DNA of 64,000 nucleotides, from the NCBI GenBank assembly GCA_965661945.1, contig CBFIFP010000001.1:1030852-1094851 (forward strand), written 5' to 3'. Source of the DNA: JAJRPT01 sp965661945 (GTDB lineage Bacteria > Bacteroidota > Ignavibacteria > Kapaibacteriales > UBA2268). Numbering within the stretch: position 1 is the stretch's first letter; the number at the start of each line of letters is the position of its first letter. The notes under the pieces are model-generated. The model was not told the origin of the DNA. It was given only the letters and a program-made list of their open reading frames with translations, and ran no database searches. The translations under genes were made by a program, and so were the position numbers. Shown in pieces: positions 19,691 through 27,151 of the stretch.

Positions 19691-20189
19691 TTTTCAATAA
19701 CTTCTCAAATTCTGTTGCTAAAAAACCCCTTGACTTTTGAATATGCTCAGAAATAACTTTTACCTCGGCAATTGAAGACATAAAGTTAGAATCACCATTC
19801 CACCTTGGCACAATATGATAATGCAAGTGTTGTGGGAGACCTGCTCCTGCAGCAGTTCCGCAATTTAAGCCCATATTATATCCGTGAGGATTATAAACAT
19901 TTTTGATGGCTTTAATAGCAAGACGCAAAACTGAATTAATTTGATTATATTCATCTTCTGTAAGCAAAGCAATATCATTAACTTCTCTCTTAGGAGCAAT
20001 TAATATATGTCCATTATTATATGGATATTTATTCATAATTACAATACAAAGAGGAAATCTAGCTACAACAAGATGTTTTTCATCATCACTGCTTTCAATT
20101 GCTTGAAGCATAAATGATTTATCATCATTCTTTTCTTCTTTGAATGAATCCATATATTCACTTCGCCATGGAGACCATATTCTTTCCAT
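19683..20189 (-). CDS. HIT family nucleotide hydrolase/transferase
   Basis: A histidine-triad protein of 168 residues from the ATG at 20189; the frame also allows a TTG two codons earlier. It begins MERIWSPWRSEYM, a start typical of the AP4A phosphorylase-like HIT branch, and carries the active site QHLHYHIVPRW. These enzymes cleave dinucleoside polyphosphates or nucleotidyl adducts. It follows the gap terminator and overlaps the PHP phosphoesterase gene, pairing two nucleotide-turnover enzymes. Confidence 0.92.
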   Translation of the reverse strand: MERIWSPWRSEYMDSFKEEKNDDKSFMLQAIESSDDEKHLVVARFPLCIVIMNKYPYNNGHILIAPKREVNDIALLTEDEYNQINSVLRLAIKAIKNVYNPHGYNMGLNCGTAAGAGLPQHLHYHIVPRWNGDSNFMSSIAEVKVISEHIQKSRGFLATEFEKLLKNE

Positions 20190-20193
20190 ATTC

Positions 20194-20224
20194 AAAAAAA
20201 AGGATAGACATAAACGCCTATCCT
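20194..20224 (-). terminator. intrinsic terminator after gap
   Basis: On the minus strand, AGGATAG pairs with CTATCCT around a ten-base loop and is followed by seven T. It ends gap only a few bases before the HIT start, so the HIT gene likely depends on read-through or a promoter within the hairpin region. Confidence 0.85.
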
Positions 20225-20238
20225 CATTTAATTTATAT

Positions 20239-21228
20239 TTATTTAGACATTTTTAATATCATATCAACACATCTACACGAATAGCCATACTCATTGTCAT
20301 ACCAGCCAACTATTTTAACTAAAGTGCCGTTTGCTTGAGTTAGCTCTGAATCAAAAATACAAGAATTAGGGTTTCCAATAATATCAGATGAAACTATTGG
20401 TTCATCAGAATACTCTAAAATTCCTTTTAAACTTCCTTCAGATGCTTCCTTCATTTTAGCATTAATTTCCTCAGCTGTTGCTGGTTTTTTAAGTACTAAA
20501 GTAACATCAGTAATAGAACCATCTGGAATAGGAACCCTTACTGCATAACCATTTAATTTACCTTTTAACTCAGGCATAACAATACCCACAGCTTTTGCAG
20601 CTCCAGTTGTAGTTGGTATAGCATTAGCTGCTCCTGCTCTAGCTCTACGTAAATCTTTATGAGGTAAATCTAAAATTCTTTGGTCGTTTGTGTAAGCATG
20701 AATAGTAGTCATGTAACCAGATTCAACTCCAAAATTATCTTCAATTACTCTCATCATAGGAGCAAGGCAATTTGTAGTACAAGAAGCATTAGATATTAGT
20801 TTTTCATCTCCAGTTAAAATATTATCGTTAACACCAAGAACAACTGTTGCATCCAAATCACCTTTAGCTGGAGCAGACAATAACACTTTTTTAACACCAT
20901 TTTGCAAATGTTTTTCTAAGCCCTCTCTATTTGTAAAAGCACCAGTTGATTCCAACACAACATCTACATCCTTCCAAGGAATATTAGAAGGGTCTTTTTC
21001 GGCACTTACAGCAACAACTTTTCCGTTGGCAACAATTTTATTACCATCAACTTTAACTTCACCATTAAAACGTCCGTGAACAGTGTCATACTTCAGCAAA
21101 TGAGCTAAAGTAGCTGCGTCTGTTAAATCATTAATACCTGCAAATTCAATATCATCTCTTTTAGCTAATTCTCTAAAAACTAATCGTCCAATTCTTCCAA
21201 ACCCATTAATACCGACTCTAATAGCCAT
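20239..21228 (-). CDS. gap: glyceraldehyde-3-phosphate dehydrogenase, type I
   Basis: A 329-residue GAPDH that oxidises glyceraldehyde-3-phosphate to 1,3-bisphosphoglycerate. It has the Rossmann motif GINGFGRIGR (7-16), catalytic Cys150 in SNASCTTNC, and WYDNEYGYSCR near the C-terminus. Length is normal. A strong AAGGAG lies before the ATG, in keeping with a highly expressed glycolytic gene. It has its own terminator at 20194-20224. Confidence 0.97.
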   Translation of the reverse strand: MAIRVGINGFGRIGRLVFRELAKRDDIEFAGINDLTDAATLAHLLKYDTVHGRFNGEVKVDGNKIVANGKVVAVSAEKDPSNIPWKDVDVVLESTGAFTNREGLEKHLQNGVKKVLLSAPAKGDLDATVVLGVNDNILTGDEKLISNASCTTNCLAPMMRVIEDNFGVESGYMTTIHAYTNDQRILDLPHKDLRRARAGAANAIPTTTGAAKAVGIVMPELKGKLNGYAVRVPIPDGSITDVTLVLKKPATAEEINAKMKEASEGSLKGILEYSDEPIVSSDIIGNPNSCIFDSELTQANGTLVKIVGWYDNEYGYSCRCVDMILKMSK

Positions 21229-21351
21229 TATTAACTCCTTTTTTAATAAAAATTCTTTAAATAGAAAAATTTAATATGCAAAATTAAGAAATTTAATTAT
21301 AAAATTAGAATTTTGTATAAATGTTAACTTAGAATTTTAAATCTAGAGTAT

Positions 21352-21431
21352 GTCTAACGGGTTAAAACCCATTTCTATTAAAGTATATATATTTCCTCTT
21401 TTTGAATTGCCACCTGATTTACCTTGTGGTT
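21352..21431. repeat. paired small inverted repeats (REP-like or terminator remnant)
   Basis: Between the AlbA_2-type gene and gap lie GGGTT-AA-AACCC (21359-21370) and an imperfect CCAC...GTGG hairpin (about 21411-21431) followed by a T-rich run. Two hairpins about 45 bp apart resemble REP-like elements, but the second could simply be a terminator. There is no coding sequence in 21229-21452. Confidence 0.35.
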
Positions 21432-21452
21432 TTTATTTTTTCCATATCTCAC

Positions 21453-22106
21453 TTACCCAACAAGAGTAAAATAATCATACGAGGAATCGTGGTGGATTTG
21501 GATTATACCCGCGCGGACGAGTTGCACTAAGGAGCGTTCAGCTCTGCGTTTGGAGATGTTTACTAATTTGCAGTAGTCTTTTACGGTTACTCTTTCGTAT
21601 TTTTCTAAAAAGCGAAAGAGACGCTGTTCTTTGTCGGTGATGGAAAGTCGTAACTCTTTGCCTGTTGTTGGGTTTTGGTAAGTCATCAAACGAGCCATTT
21701 CTGATGATGCTTCTACTGATTTCTCCCCTACTCTGATGTATGCTCGTTTTTTTGTGATGTTATTTTCATCTACCAATAAGACTTTATGGGGCTTAAGTTC
21801 GCTGTTTGGTATTATTGCTAGTACTATTTCTTTTCCGCTTAGGTTGTAATTAAGGATTTTGAGGTCAATAGTTGGTTCAAGGTGGAAGTAAGCAGCAGTT
21901 TCTAAGATGTTTTTTTCGGTTTTTTCGGAATGAATGCCGTATAGTTTTCTGTTATCATCAACACCTATAAAGAGATAGCCACCTTTAGTATTAGCGAGCG
22001 CGGAAATCTCTTTAGCAAGTTTAACAGGACCAGGAGATTTTCTTTTAAACTCAACAGTAGAGGATTCCCCACCAGCGATAATATTGAGAATTTCTTCCTC
22101 AGACAT
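21453..22106 (-). CDS. AlbA_2/Schlafen-type putative DNA-binding protein with winged helix
   Basis: A 217-residue protein. The N-terminal AlbA_2 (Slfn-type) domain is recognised by ESSTVEFKRK, then AKEISALANTKGGYLFIGVDDNRKL (about 30-54) and RAYIRVGEKSVEAS. The last 60 residues form a winged helix (VTVKDYCKLVNISKRRAERSLVQLVRAGI). Such proteins act as transcription regulators or, in defence and mobile regions, as accessory factors. The gene looks less AT-rich than its neighbours and borders the integron-like unit, so it may be acquired. AAGGAT precedes the ATG. Confidence 0.85.
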   Translation of the reverse strand: MSEEEILNIIAGGESSTVEFKRKSPGPVKLAKEISALANTKGGYLFIGVDDNRKLYGIHSEKTEKNILETAAYFHLEPTIDLKILNYNLSGKEIVLAIIPNSELKPHKVLLVDENNITKKRAYIRVGEKSVEASSEMARLMTYQNPTTGKELRLSITDKEQRLFRFLEKYERVTVKDYCKLVNISKRRAERSLVQLVRAGIIQIHHDSSYDYFTLVG

Positions 22107-22131
22107 TTTAATCCTTTTTCTGAATTAAGTA

Positions 22132-22340
22132 TATTTGAATATTTACAAAAATATGAAAATTATTTCTTTTATTTTGACTGTGTGTAAAAGTATATATTAT
22201 TAATGTTGCTAAACAGTTAGAACAGCAATTTGGCAGAAGTTATTCTTTTAGAAATGTAAGAAGAATGATGCAATTTGCAGAGCAGTTTCCTGATTTACAG
22301 ATTGTGACACCGCTGGTGACACAATTGAGCTGGTCGCATT
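22132..22340 (+). pseudogene. DUF1016 (YhcG-type) N-terminal fragment, copy A
   Basis: From 22205 the plus frame reads VAKQLEQQFGRSYSFRNVRRMMQ and, further on, QIVTPLVTQLSWSHFVVL. This is the N-terminal wing of DUF1016/YhcG nuclease-like proteins, but the start and the whole C-terminal nuclease part are missing. The 209-bp segment matches 27152-27360 without gaps at about 90 percent identity (about 20 differences counted by eye). It ends 20 bp before the outermost palindrome of the integron-like array. Confidence 0.7.
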
Positions 22341-22360
22341 TTGTAGTTCTGTCTTTACCT

Positions 22361-22497
22361 GCCCATAACGGTTTGGCTATGAGCAGTTGGGGATTTCTTG
22401 CCCTAACTTTTCAGTCTAGCACTTACCTTATTTTATTTACTATTTTTCATTTAAACACCTAAACCCCAATTGCTTATAGCCTTTGTTGTGTGCTGCC
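22361..22497 (-). repeat. attC-like palindromic site 3 (distal)
   Basis: Outer boxes are GCCCATAAC at 22361 and GTTGTGTGC at 22485-22493. Inner arms are GGCTATGAGCAGTTGGGG (22375-22392) and CCCCAATTGCTTATAGCC (22464-22481), 16 of 18 positions pairing. About 70 bp of AT-rich loop lies between. It directly follows the stop codon of the methyltransferase cassette on the minus strand. Confidence 0.75.
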
Positions 22498-22499
22498 TT

Positions 22500-23252
22500 T
22501 TATTCGTTTTTTCTCGCTATGTAAAATCCGTAACTATAATAATCCTTGAATTTTTGATACAATTCGATTTCTGCTTGATTGTCTGCAACTACTTTACTTG
22601 CAAGTTCCGAATTTTTGTTGCGTTTCAGAAAGTTCTCAAATCTTGCTTGCATTGGTTTGTAATAGGTCTCAATCCAACTGTCTTGACTTAAATAAAAATA
22701 TCCAACAAGAGAATAGCCATTATTTTCTAATTGTCTGATTTTGTTAGCAGCAGTATCAACTTCTGGGTATTCCGCTTTCCAAAATTCTTCAATTTCTTTT
22801 GGGCGAGATTGTGTTATCCAAGTGATTTCACTCACAGCCAAATAGCCACCGACTTTCAAATAGTCCTTCCATTTTTTAAGTCCGTTTTCAAATCCAATGT
22901 TATAAATCGCACCTTCTGACCAAATCAGGTCAAATTCATTCTCTTTAAACGGTAAATCGTCCATTGATTTTTCAAGCGTAACGATTTTGTCTGTCAATCC
23001 TAATTTTTGAGATTTTCCGTTGAGTTCGTTTAAAAACTCTGGAAATAAGTCAATTGCTGTTATTTGTCCGTTTAAGATTTTAGCAAGTGAAATTGTCTGT
23101 CCACCTGAGCCACAACCAATGTCAGCCACTTTCAAATTTTGGTCGGTCGGCAAGTCCAAATAACCAAGTGCTTTCAGCGTGTCTTTTTCGCTTCCTGGTC
23201 CTTGTCTATCGGAATTTTTATGTAAGTCAATTATCAGTTCTAATTCTGTCAC
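22500..23252 (-). CDS. class I SAM-dependent methyltransferase (cassette 3)
   Basis: A 250-residue methyltransferase starting at GTG 23252. The AdoMet loop is VADIGCGSGGQT (42-53), followed by an acidic residue in ITAIDLF and a motif-IV-like FDLIWSEGAIY. Substrate unknown; the fold resembles small-molecule methyltransferases of the UbiE type. It lies 20 bp inside the core box of the neighbouring palindrome, and its stop is three bases from its own palindrome. Codon use is visibly less AT-rich than in the surrounding chromosomal genes, consistent with foreign origin. Confidence 0.9.
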   Translation of the reverse strand: MTELELIIDLHKNSDRQGPGSEKDTLKALGYLDLPTDQNLKVADIGCGSGGQTISLAKILNGQITAIDLFPEFLNELNGKSQKLGLTDKIVTLEKSMDDLPFKENEFDLIWSEGAIYNIGFENGLKKWKDYLKVGGYLAVSEITWITQSRPKEIEEFWKAEYPEVDTAANKIRQLENNGYSLVGYFYLSQDSWIETYYKPMQARFENFLKRNKNSELASKVVADNQAEIELYQKFKDYYSYGFYIARKNE

Positions 23253-23271
23253 TTGTACGTTTCTTTAGGTT

Positions 23272-23410
23272 GCACACAACGGTCTCGTATAACCGTCAGT
23301 TACGGGTTTATATGCGTTATTTTTCGGTTTAGCACTGGCTTTAGCAATTCCGAGTGGATTCGGACGCAGTCGAATCCGCCGTAATTGCGGTTATACATTG
23401 TTGTAAAACG
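23272..23410 (-). repeat. attC-like palindromic site 2
   Basis: Outer boxes are GCACACAAC (23272-23280) and GTTGTAAAAC (23400-23409). Inner arms are GTATAACCGTCAGTTACGG (23287-23305) and CCGTAATTGCGGTTATAC (23379-23396). They pair except for one extra unpaired base and one mismatch, like the extrahelical bases of attC sites. The loop holds a further hairpin GGATTCG/CGAATCC (23356-23377). Confidence 0.78.
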
Positions 23411-23427
23411 TTTTTTTATCCTGCTTT

Positions 23428-24369
23428 TCAATTCAATTCTGAACCTTTCTTTATATGGTTTAATACTCTTTTATGTATTCTGTGGACGATAAAGTCCGAC
23501 CAAGCTTTCCAATATAACTCTGGATTAATGTCAACTTTGTACCAAGTTGTTCCTTCTAATTCGGTTTGATTGTCACTAATTTTTGTCAATTTAAATTGTC
23601 CTTTGTAGGATTTAAAATATCCGTCTAAATGTGGCGGATGAACTTCCCAAAATGGATTAAATTCGTTCATTGGTATTGGTTGTTCTTTAACGTCAAACTG
23701 TAATAAATTTGGTTCGTTCCAAGTTGTTATGGGCTCAACAAAACTACCGGTTGTAAAATTGCAATAGCGAATCGCTCCAACTCCTTGTCCAACGATTGTT
23801 GCATCTGTTGGATATGATATTCCTGTTTTAAAAATCCAGTCGACAGGTTCGTTAATTTTGTCAAAGGTCACAACATTTGTCCAAACCTTTTCAATTGGTG
23901 CGTTGACGATTATTTTCGTTCGAACTGGTATTAAATCTTTCGGTTTGTTAACATAATCGAAACTCATAAATCCGAGCGACAAAAAAAGAAGAATAATTGT
24001 AGTGTTTTTTGGATTGGCGTAATTACTATTTGAGCTTTTAAATCCCAAATACGAACCCAACCAAACTGCGAGCAATAATAATGGGCTAGCCATTAGAACG
24101 CAAATGAGACCTTCTATTGCAAAAATTAAAAGTGCCAAGACAGCCAGTCCTAATGTGATAAATCCAAGTTTATAAGCAGAGGATTTTTTAATATCAATTT
24201 TATTTCCTGATATGTAGGCAGGCAGAAATCCGATTATGAACGGAATCAAGAAAAATACGCTCCAACCATAATCGCCAAAAACGTTGATAGATAAATATCC
24301 GAGTATTTGAACAAGAATTAATGTTCCAACTATCGAAATCAGTTTTATGTTAGTTAAAGTTTTTTTCAA
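23428..24369 (-). CDS. membrane protein with SRPBCC domain (cassette 2)
   Basis: A 313-residue protein starting at TTG 24369, four bases from the palindrome box. The first about 150 residues hold four or five transmembrane helices. The rest is a START/SRPBCC hydrophobic-ligand domain (RTKIIVNAPIEKVW ... FKLTKISDNQTELEGTTWY ... VLNHIKKG). SRPBCC folds bind lipids or aromatic ligands; the role of this fusion is not known to me. The translation start has no ribosome site, which is common for cassette genes. There are no in-frame breaks, so it is likely functional. Confidence 0.82.
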   Translation of the reverse strand: MKKTLTNIKLISIVGTLILVQILGYLSINVFGDYGWSVFFLIPFIIGFLPAYISGNKIDIKKSSAYKLGFITLGLAVLALLIFAIEGLICVLMASPLLLLAVWLGSYLGFKSSNSNYANPKNTTIILLFLSLGFMSFDYVNKPKDLIPVRTKIIVNAPIEKVWTNVVTFDKINEPVDWIFKTGISYPTDATIVGQGVGAIRYCNFTTGSFVEPITTWNEPNLLQFDVKEQPIPMNEFNPFWEVHPPHLDGYFKSYKGQFKLTKISDNQTELEGTTWYKVDINPELYWKAWSDFIVHRIHKRVLNHIKKGSELN

Positions 24370-24372
24370 AAT

Positions 24373-24512
24373 GTTTTACAACGGTTAGTATATGAAAAGT
24401 AGGCGATTTCGAAGCTCTTAACTTTCCGTTATGTAGAAGTTTTGATACGAGCCAAAACCCTTGAATTTATTACTGTTTCGCCTATTTTTTATATACATTG
24501 TTGTGTGCTGCC
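24373..24512 (-). repeat. attC-like palindromic site 1
   Basis: Outer boxes are GTTTTACAAC (24373-24382) and GTTGTGTGC (24500-24508). Inner arms are GTATATGAAAAGTAGGCGA (24388-24406) and TCGCCTATTTTTTATATAC (24478-24496), pairing at 17 of 19 positions. Its left box is the inverted copy of the right box of site 2, as expected when a cassette end is shared between neighbours. Confidence 0.78.
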
Positions 24513-24518
24513 CTTCCT

Positions 24519-25958
24519 TTATTCTTTGATGAGTTTGAATGTCTGTTTATCATTGTCCTTTGTAATAGTCAAGAAGTAAATTCCGCTCGTCAAATTTGAA
24601 AAGTCTTGTTGCTCAATATCATTACCTGTCCAAATTATTTGTCCAAACATATTTGTCAAAGTTGAGTGTTCTGAACCTGCTGCCCCTGAAATATTTATTC
24701 TGCTATCGAATGGATTAGGATACAATTTGATTTTATTATCCGTCAATTGTAGATTTTCAACACCTAATGTTGTTCCGCAAGGATCAGCAAAAAAATCAAG
24801 TGTTGCTTCATTGTAATCGCTGTAAAAGCTATGTTCCGCATTGGATGCCCCTAATTGAGTATACCAATTAGTTATACCCTGATTGTATAAATTTTCGATT
24901 GTTGGATAAGCTGCCGGATTGGCAAATATATTATTTTGAATAACCGCTGAATTCAATGCATACCCATTAGCATCTATTTGATTGTTGGTTAGTAGTTCAT
25001 TATAAATTGCAATTGAGTTAGCAAGCGAAATTCCTGGTGCTCTTGCGAAACGTTCGGGATAAATTGGCTGTCGGTCATTCTCATATAGGTCATTGCAAAT
25101 TCCTCTAGATTGCAGTTCGGCAACATTTGCCATTGCTTGATTGAGCCCAACAGGATAGTTGTAAGAAGGGTTGTCATCATATCTTGCAAGCCTGAAAGCA
25201 AACGGACTAAGTCTTACATCAAAACCTGTATTTTGGGCTTTTGAACAATAACCTACACCTGTAAAGTTCCAGATGTAAGAAACAGCAGCAGAAAAGTTTG
25301 AACCTGCGCTCATCCCTATTGAAAATCTCGGTGTGCTTGCGGTTAGCCAACCACGGTTAATGAATTCCACTGTTATTTTTTTGATGTTTCTATAATCAAC
25401 ATTGTTGATGGTATCAATCGGCTGTGTCATAAATCTCTTACCTCCATCTCCGTCAATATCCTGGTTTAAAGTGACCTCCTCTGCATCCATAGAAACTATT
25501 GCATAACCTCTAGCAATTGCGGCATTGGTGAAACTTCTGTTTTCAACGCCATAAATAAAGTTTTCGGCACTACCGCCAGTTCCGTGAAAAAGGTAAATAA
25601 TACCTGATGGATTGGGTGGAAAGTAGTAATAAACATTGAATGGATTGTTAAGCCCTTGCATCAGCTCGTAAGTAATAGCGTATGCAGGCATATTATCAAT
25701 TACTGCTGTCACAGACACATTTTGATTGGGCATTATCATAGTAGTGTGCCACTCCTTAGGTCTATCCAGAAATGAAATATCGCCAGTCCATTCTCCAAAT
25801 GTCTGCGTACTGTCATAGGCAACACTCCATATATGGACAGTCTCACCAACTTGATAAGTCCCCGAACCGTAACCATTATTTACGGTCAGATTAAATGTTT
25901 GGGCAAAAATGCTTGTCGTTAAAAACAATGCCCCGATTGCAAATGCTAATTTTTTCAT
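24519..25958 (-). CDS. secreted alpha/beta hydrolase with T9SS sorting domain (cassette 1)
   Basis: I start this at ATG 25958, after AAGGAAATAAA; the frame upstream is open through the core site. The product is 479 residues: signal peptide to Gln20, then a InlB-like repeat domain (GYGSGTYQVGETV ... FGEWTGD, 29-60). An alpha/beta hydrolase follows, with HGTGG oxyanion loop (125-129) and nucleophile GMSAG (Ser217). A T9SS sorting domain (IKLYPNPF ... GIYFLTI ... KLIKE) ends it. It probably acts as an extracellular esterase or peptidase; the substrate is unknown. Its cargo position in an integron-like array is unusual. Confidence 0.85.
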   Translation of the reverse strand: MKKLAFAIGALFLTTSIFAQTFNLTVNNGYGSGTYQVGETVHIWSVAYDSTQTFGEWTGDISFLDRPKEWHTTMIMPNQNVSVTAVIDNMPAYAITYELMQGLNNPFNVYYYFPPNPSGIIYLFHGTGGSAENFIYGVENRSFTNAAIARGYAIVSMDAEEVTLNQDIDGDGGKRFMTQPIDTINNVDYRNIKKITVEFINRGWLTASTPRFSIGMSAGSNFSAAVSYIWNFTGVGYCSKAQNTGFDVRLSPFAFRLARYDDNPSYNYPVGLNQAMANVAELQSRGICNDLYENDRQPIYPERFARAPGISLANSIAIYNELLTNNQIDANGYALNSAVIQNNIFANPAAYPTIENLYNQGITNWYTQLGASNAEHSFYSDYNEATLDFFADPCGTTLGVENLQLTDNKIKLYPNPFDSRINISGAAGSEHSTLTNMFGQIIWTGNDIEQQDFSNLTSGIYFLTITKDNDKQTFKLIKE

Positions 25959-26018
25959 TTTATTTCCTTTTACGTTATTAAAATAGTTAGACCGTCTCAT
26001 TGGCGAAAGGTTTAAGAG

Positions 26019-26034
26019 GGTTGCACACAACTCG
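26019..26034 (-). other. attI-like core site
   Basis: The minus strand reads CGAGTTGTGTGCAACC, carrying the same GTTGTGTGC box as the palindromes but without a second arm pair. It lies about 100 bp upstream of the recombinase start and just upstream of cassette 1, where attI would be expected. Confidence 0.6.
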
Positions 26035-26135
26035 TTATTACACGAAATAATTATTTTTATATATCAAAATTATAAAATAAAATTGTAAAATAATCGTTTA
26101 TTGCGTATATCCAGTAAATAAATGGAGTATTATGT

Positions 26136-26960
26136 ATGAGTGATGAGGAATTAAATTTATTTCGTAAAGTACTCAAAATACGTAATTACAGCGAATCTAC
26201 TATCGGAAGTTATACTAATTCTTTAGTCCAATTTAAAAAATGGAATAAAGATAATTCAATATTGAACAAAGAGTTACTGTTTGAATACGTGGAATTTTTA
26301 ACAGATGCTAAGCGTTCTTATAGTTATATAAAAAATGGTATAATGGCACTTAGACTTTATTCTGAATTAATATTAGGTAAAACTTTAAAAAATAATTTTC
26401 TTAGAAATATAAAACGTTATACTAAACTGCCTGATGTATTAAGTATTAATGAAATTAAACAAGTAATTGATTTAATTTCAAATATAAAACATAAAACTAC
26501 AATTTCTATTATATATTCTTGTGGTTTGAGAATTAGCGAATGTATTAATATTAAAATTTCTGATATAGATTCTAAAAGAATGATGATTAAAATTAGTGAA
26601 GCAAAAGGAAAAAAAGATAGGTTTGTTCCTTTATCTACGAAAATGCTTTCAATGTTGCGAAAATATTATAAAGAGTATGAACCTAAAGATTATTTATTTG
26701 AAGGTCAGAATAATGTTAAGTATTCACCCAGAAGTATCCAAAATGTTTTAAAAAAAGCATTGAATTTATGTGGAATTCATAAAAATATAACTGTTCATTC
26801 TTTAAGGCATAGTTTTGCTACACATCTTGTTGAACAAGGGACTGATATAAGAATAATACAAGAATTATTAGGACATAAAGATATTAGAACGACACAAATT
26901 TATACTCATATTTCTTCAACTAAATTATCTCAAATTAAAAATCCATTTGATGATATGTAA
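26136..26960 (+). CDS. tyrosine recombinase of the integron-like unit
   Basis: A 274-residue tyrosine recombinase with the SAM-like N-terminal core-binding domain (to about 95) and a complete catalytic set: R132 (SCGLRISE), a Lys in KGKKDR (158-162), H221 and R224 (HSLRH), H247 (LGHKD) and nucleophile Y256 (QIYTHIS). It ends KNPFDDM, resembling the SPLD end of IntI. It lacks the insertion seen between the strands of true IntI enzymes, so it fits a XerC/D-like relative. It faces away from three cassettes. GGAG precedes the ATG at 26136. It is predicted to cut the GTT boxes. Confidence 0.93.
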   Translation: MSDEELNLFRKVLKIRNYSESTIGSYTNSLVQFKKWNKDNSILNKELLFEYVEFLTDAKRSYSYIKNGIMALRLYSELILGKTLKNNFLRNIKRYTKLPDVLSINEIKQVIDLISNIKHKTTISIIYSCGLRISECINIKISDIDSKRMMIKISEAKGKKDRFVPLSTKMLSMLRKYYKEYEPKDYLFEGQNNVKYSPRSIQNVLKKALNLCGIHKNITVHSLRHSFATHLVEQGTDIRIIQELLGHKDIRTTQIYTHISSTKLSQIKNPFDDM

Positions 26961-27063
26961 TTTATTGTTAAATCACTTTTTAGTTTTTGTTTATTTTAAC
27001 TCCGCCGAATCACCTTTTTATTGTAATTACTGACTTCCTTACTCTACAAACATAACATCTTAT

Positions 27064-27126
27064 ATTTATTGATGCTTGCGCTGTCAATATTAGTTCTTCA
27101 AAATCCAAATTCTCAATCGAATGTTA
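27064..27126 (-). pseudogene. remnant of the 3' end of a second hslO
   Basis: The minus strand reads IENLDFEELILTAQASIN, matching residues of the intact Hsp33 end (DIDFEELILTAQASIN). From the shared DFEELILTAQASIN onward every base difference is synonymous or in a leucine codon. The stop codon is lost (ATA instead of TAA) and no upstream Hsp33 sequence follows, so this is a decayed fragment of a diverged copy. It lies just past the recombinase gene. Nothing else identifiable occurs in 26961-27151. Confidence 0.75.
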
Positions 27127-27151
27127 CCAAGTATAAGCCAATTCATTTTTT

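Larger units (their letters stand above)
22361..26960. mobile_element. integron-like unit: tyrosine recombinase, one core site, three gene cassettes
   Basis: A recombinase gene on the plus strand (26136-26960) faces away from three minus-strand genes. Each of those ends in a 133-138 bp imperfect palindrome bounded by short boxes (attC-like, at 22361, 23272 and 24373). A single box, GTTGTGTGCAACC on the minus strand at 26020-26032, sits between the recombinase and the first cassette as an attI candidate. Start codons lie within about 5-75 bp of the upstream box and stop codons within a few to about 20 bp of the downstream palindrome. That compact one-gene-one-site spacing is characteristic of integron cassettes. 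The layout is seen directly; mobility is inference. Confidence 0.75.

Noticed and set aside
21352..21431. Hairpins resembling another attC-like site downstream of the AlbA_2 gene
   Set aside because: They lack the GTTGTGTGC-type boxes and long arms of the three confirmed palindromes; a REP-like element or terminator explains them.
26136..26960. Calling the recombinase a true IntI class integron integrase
   Set aside because: The insertion between the catalytic strands that defines IntI is not visible, although the C-terminal end is similar; hence integron-like only.
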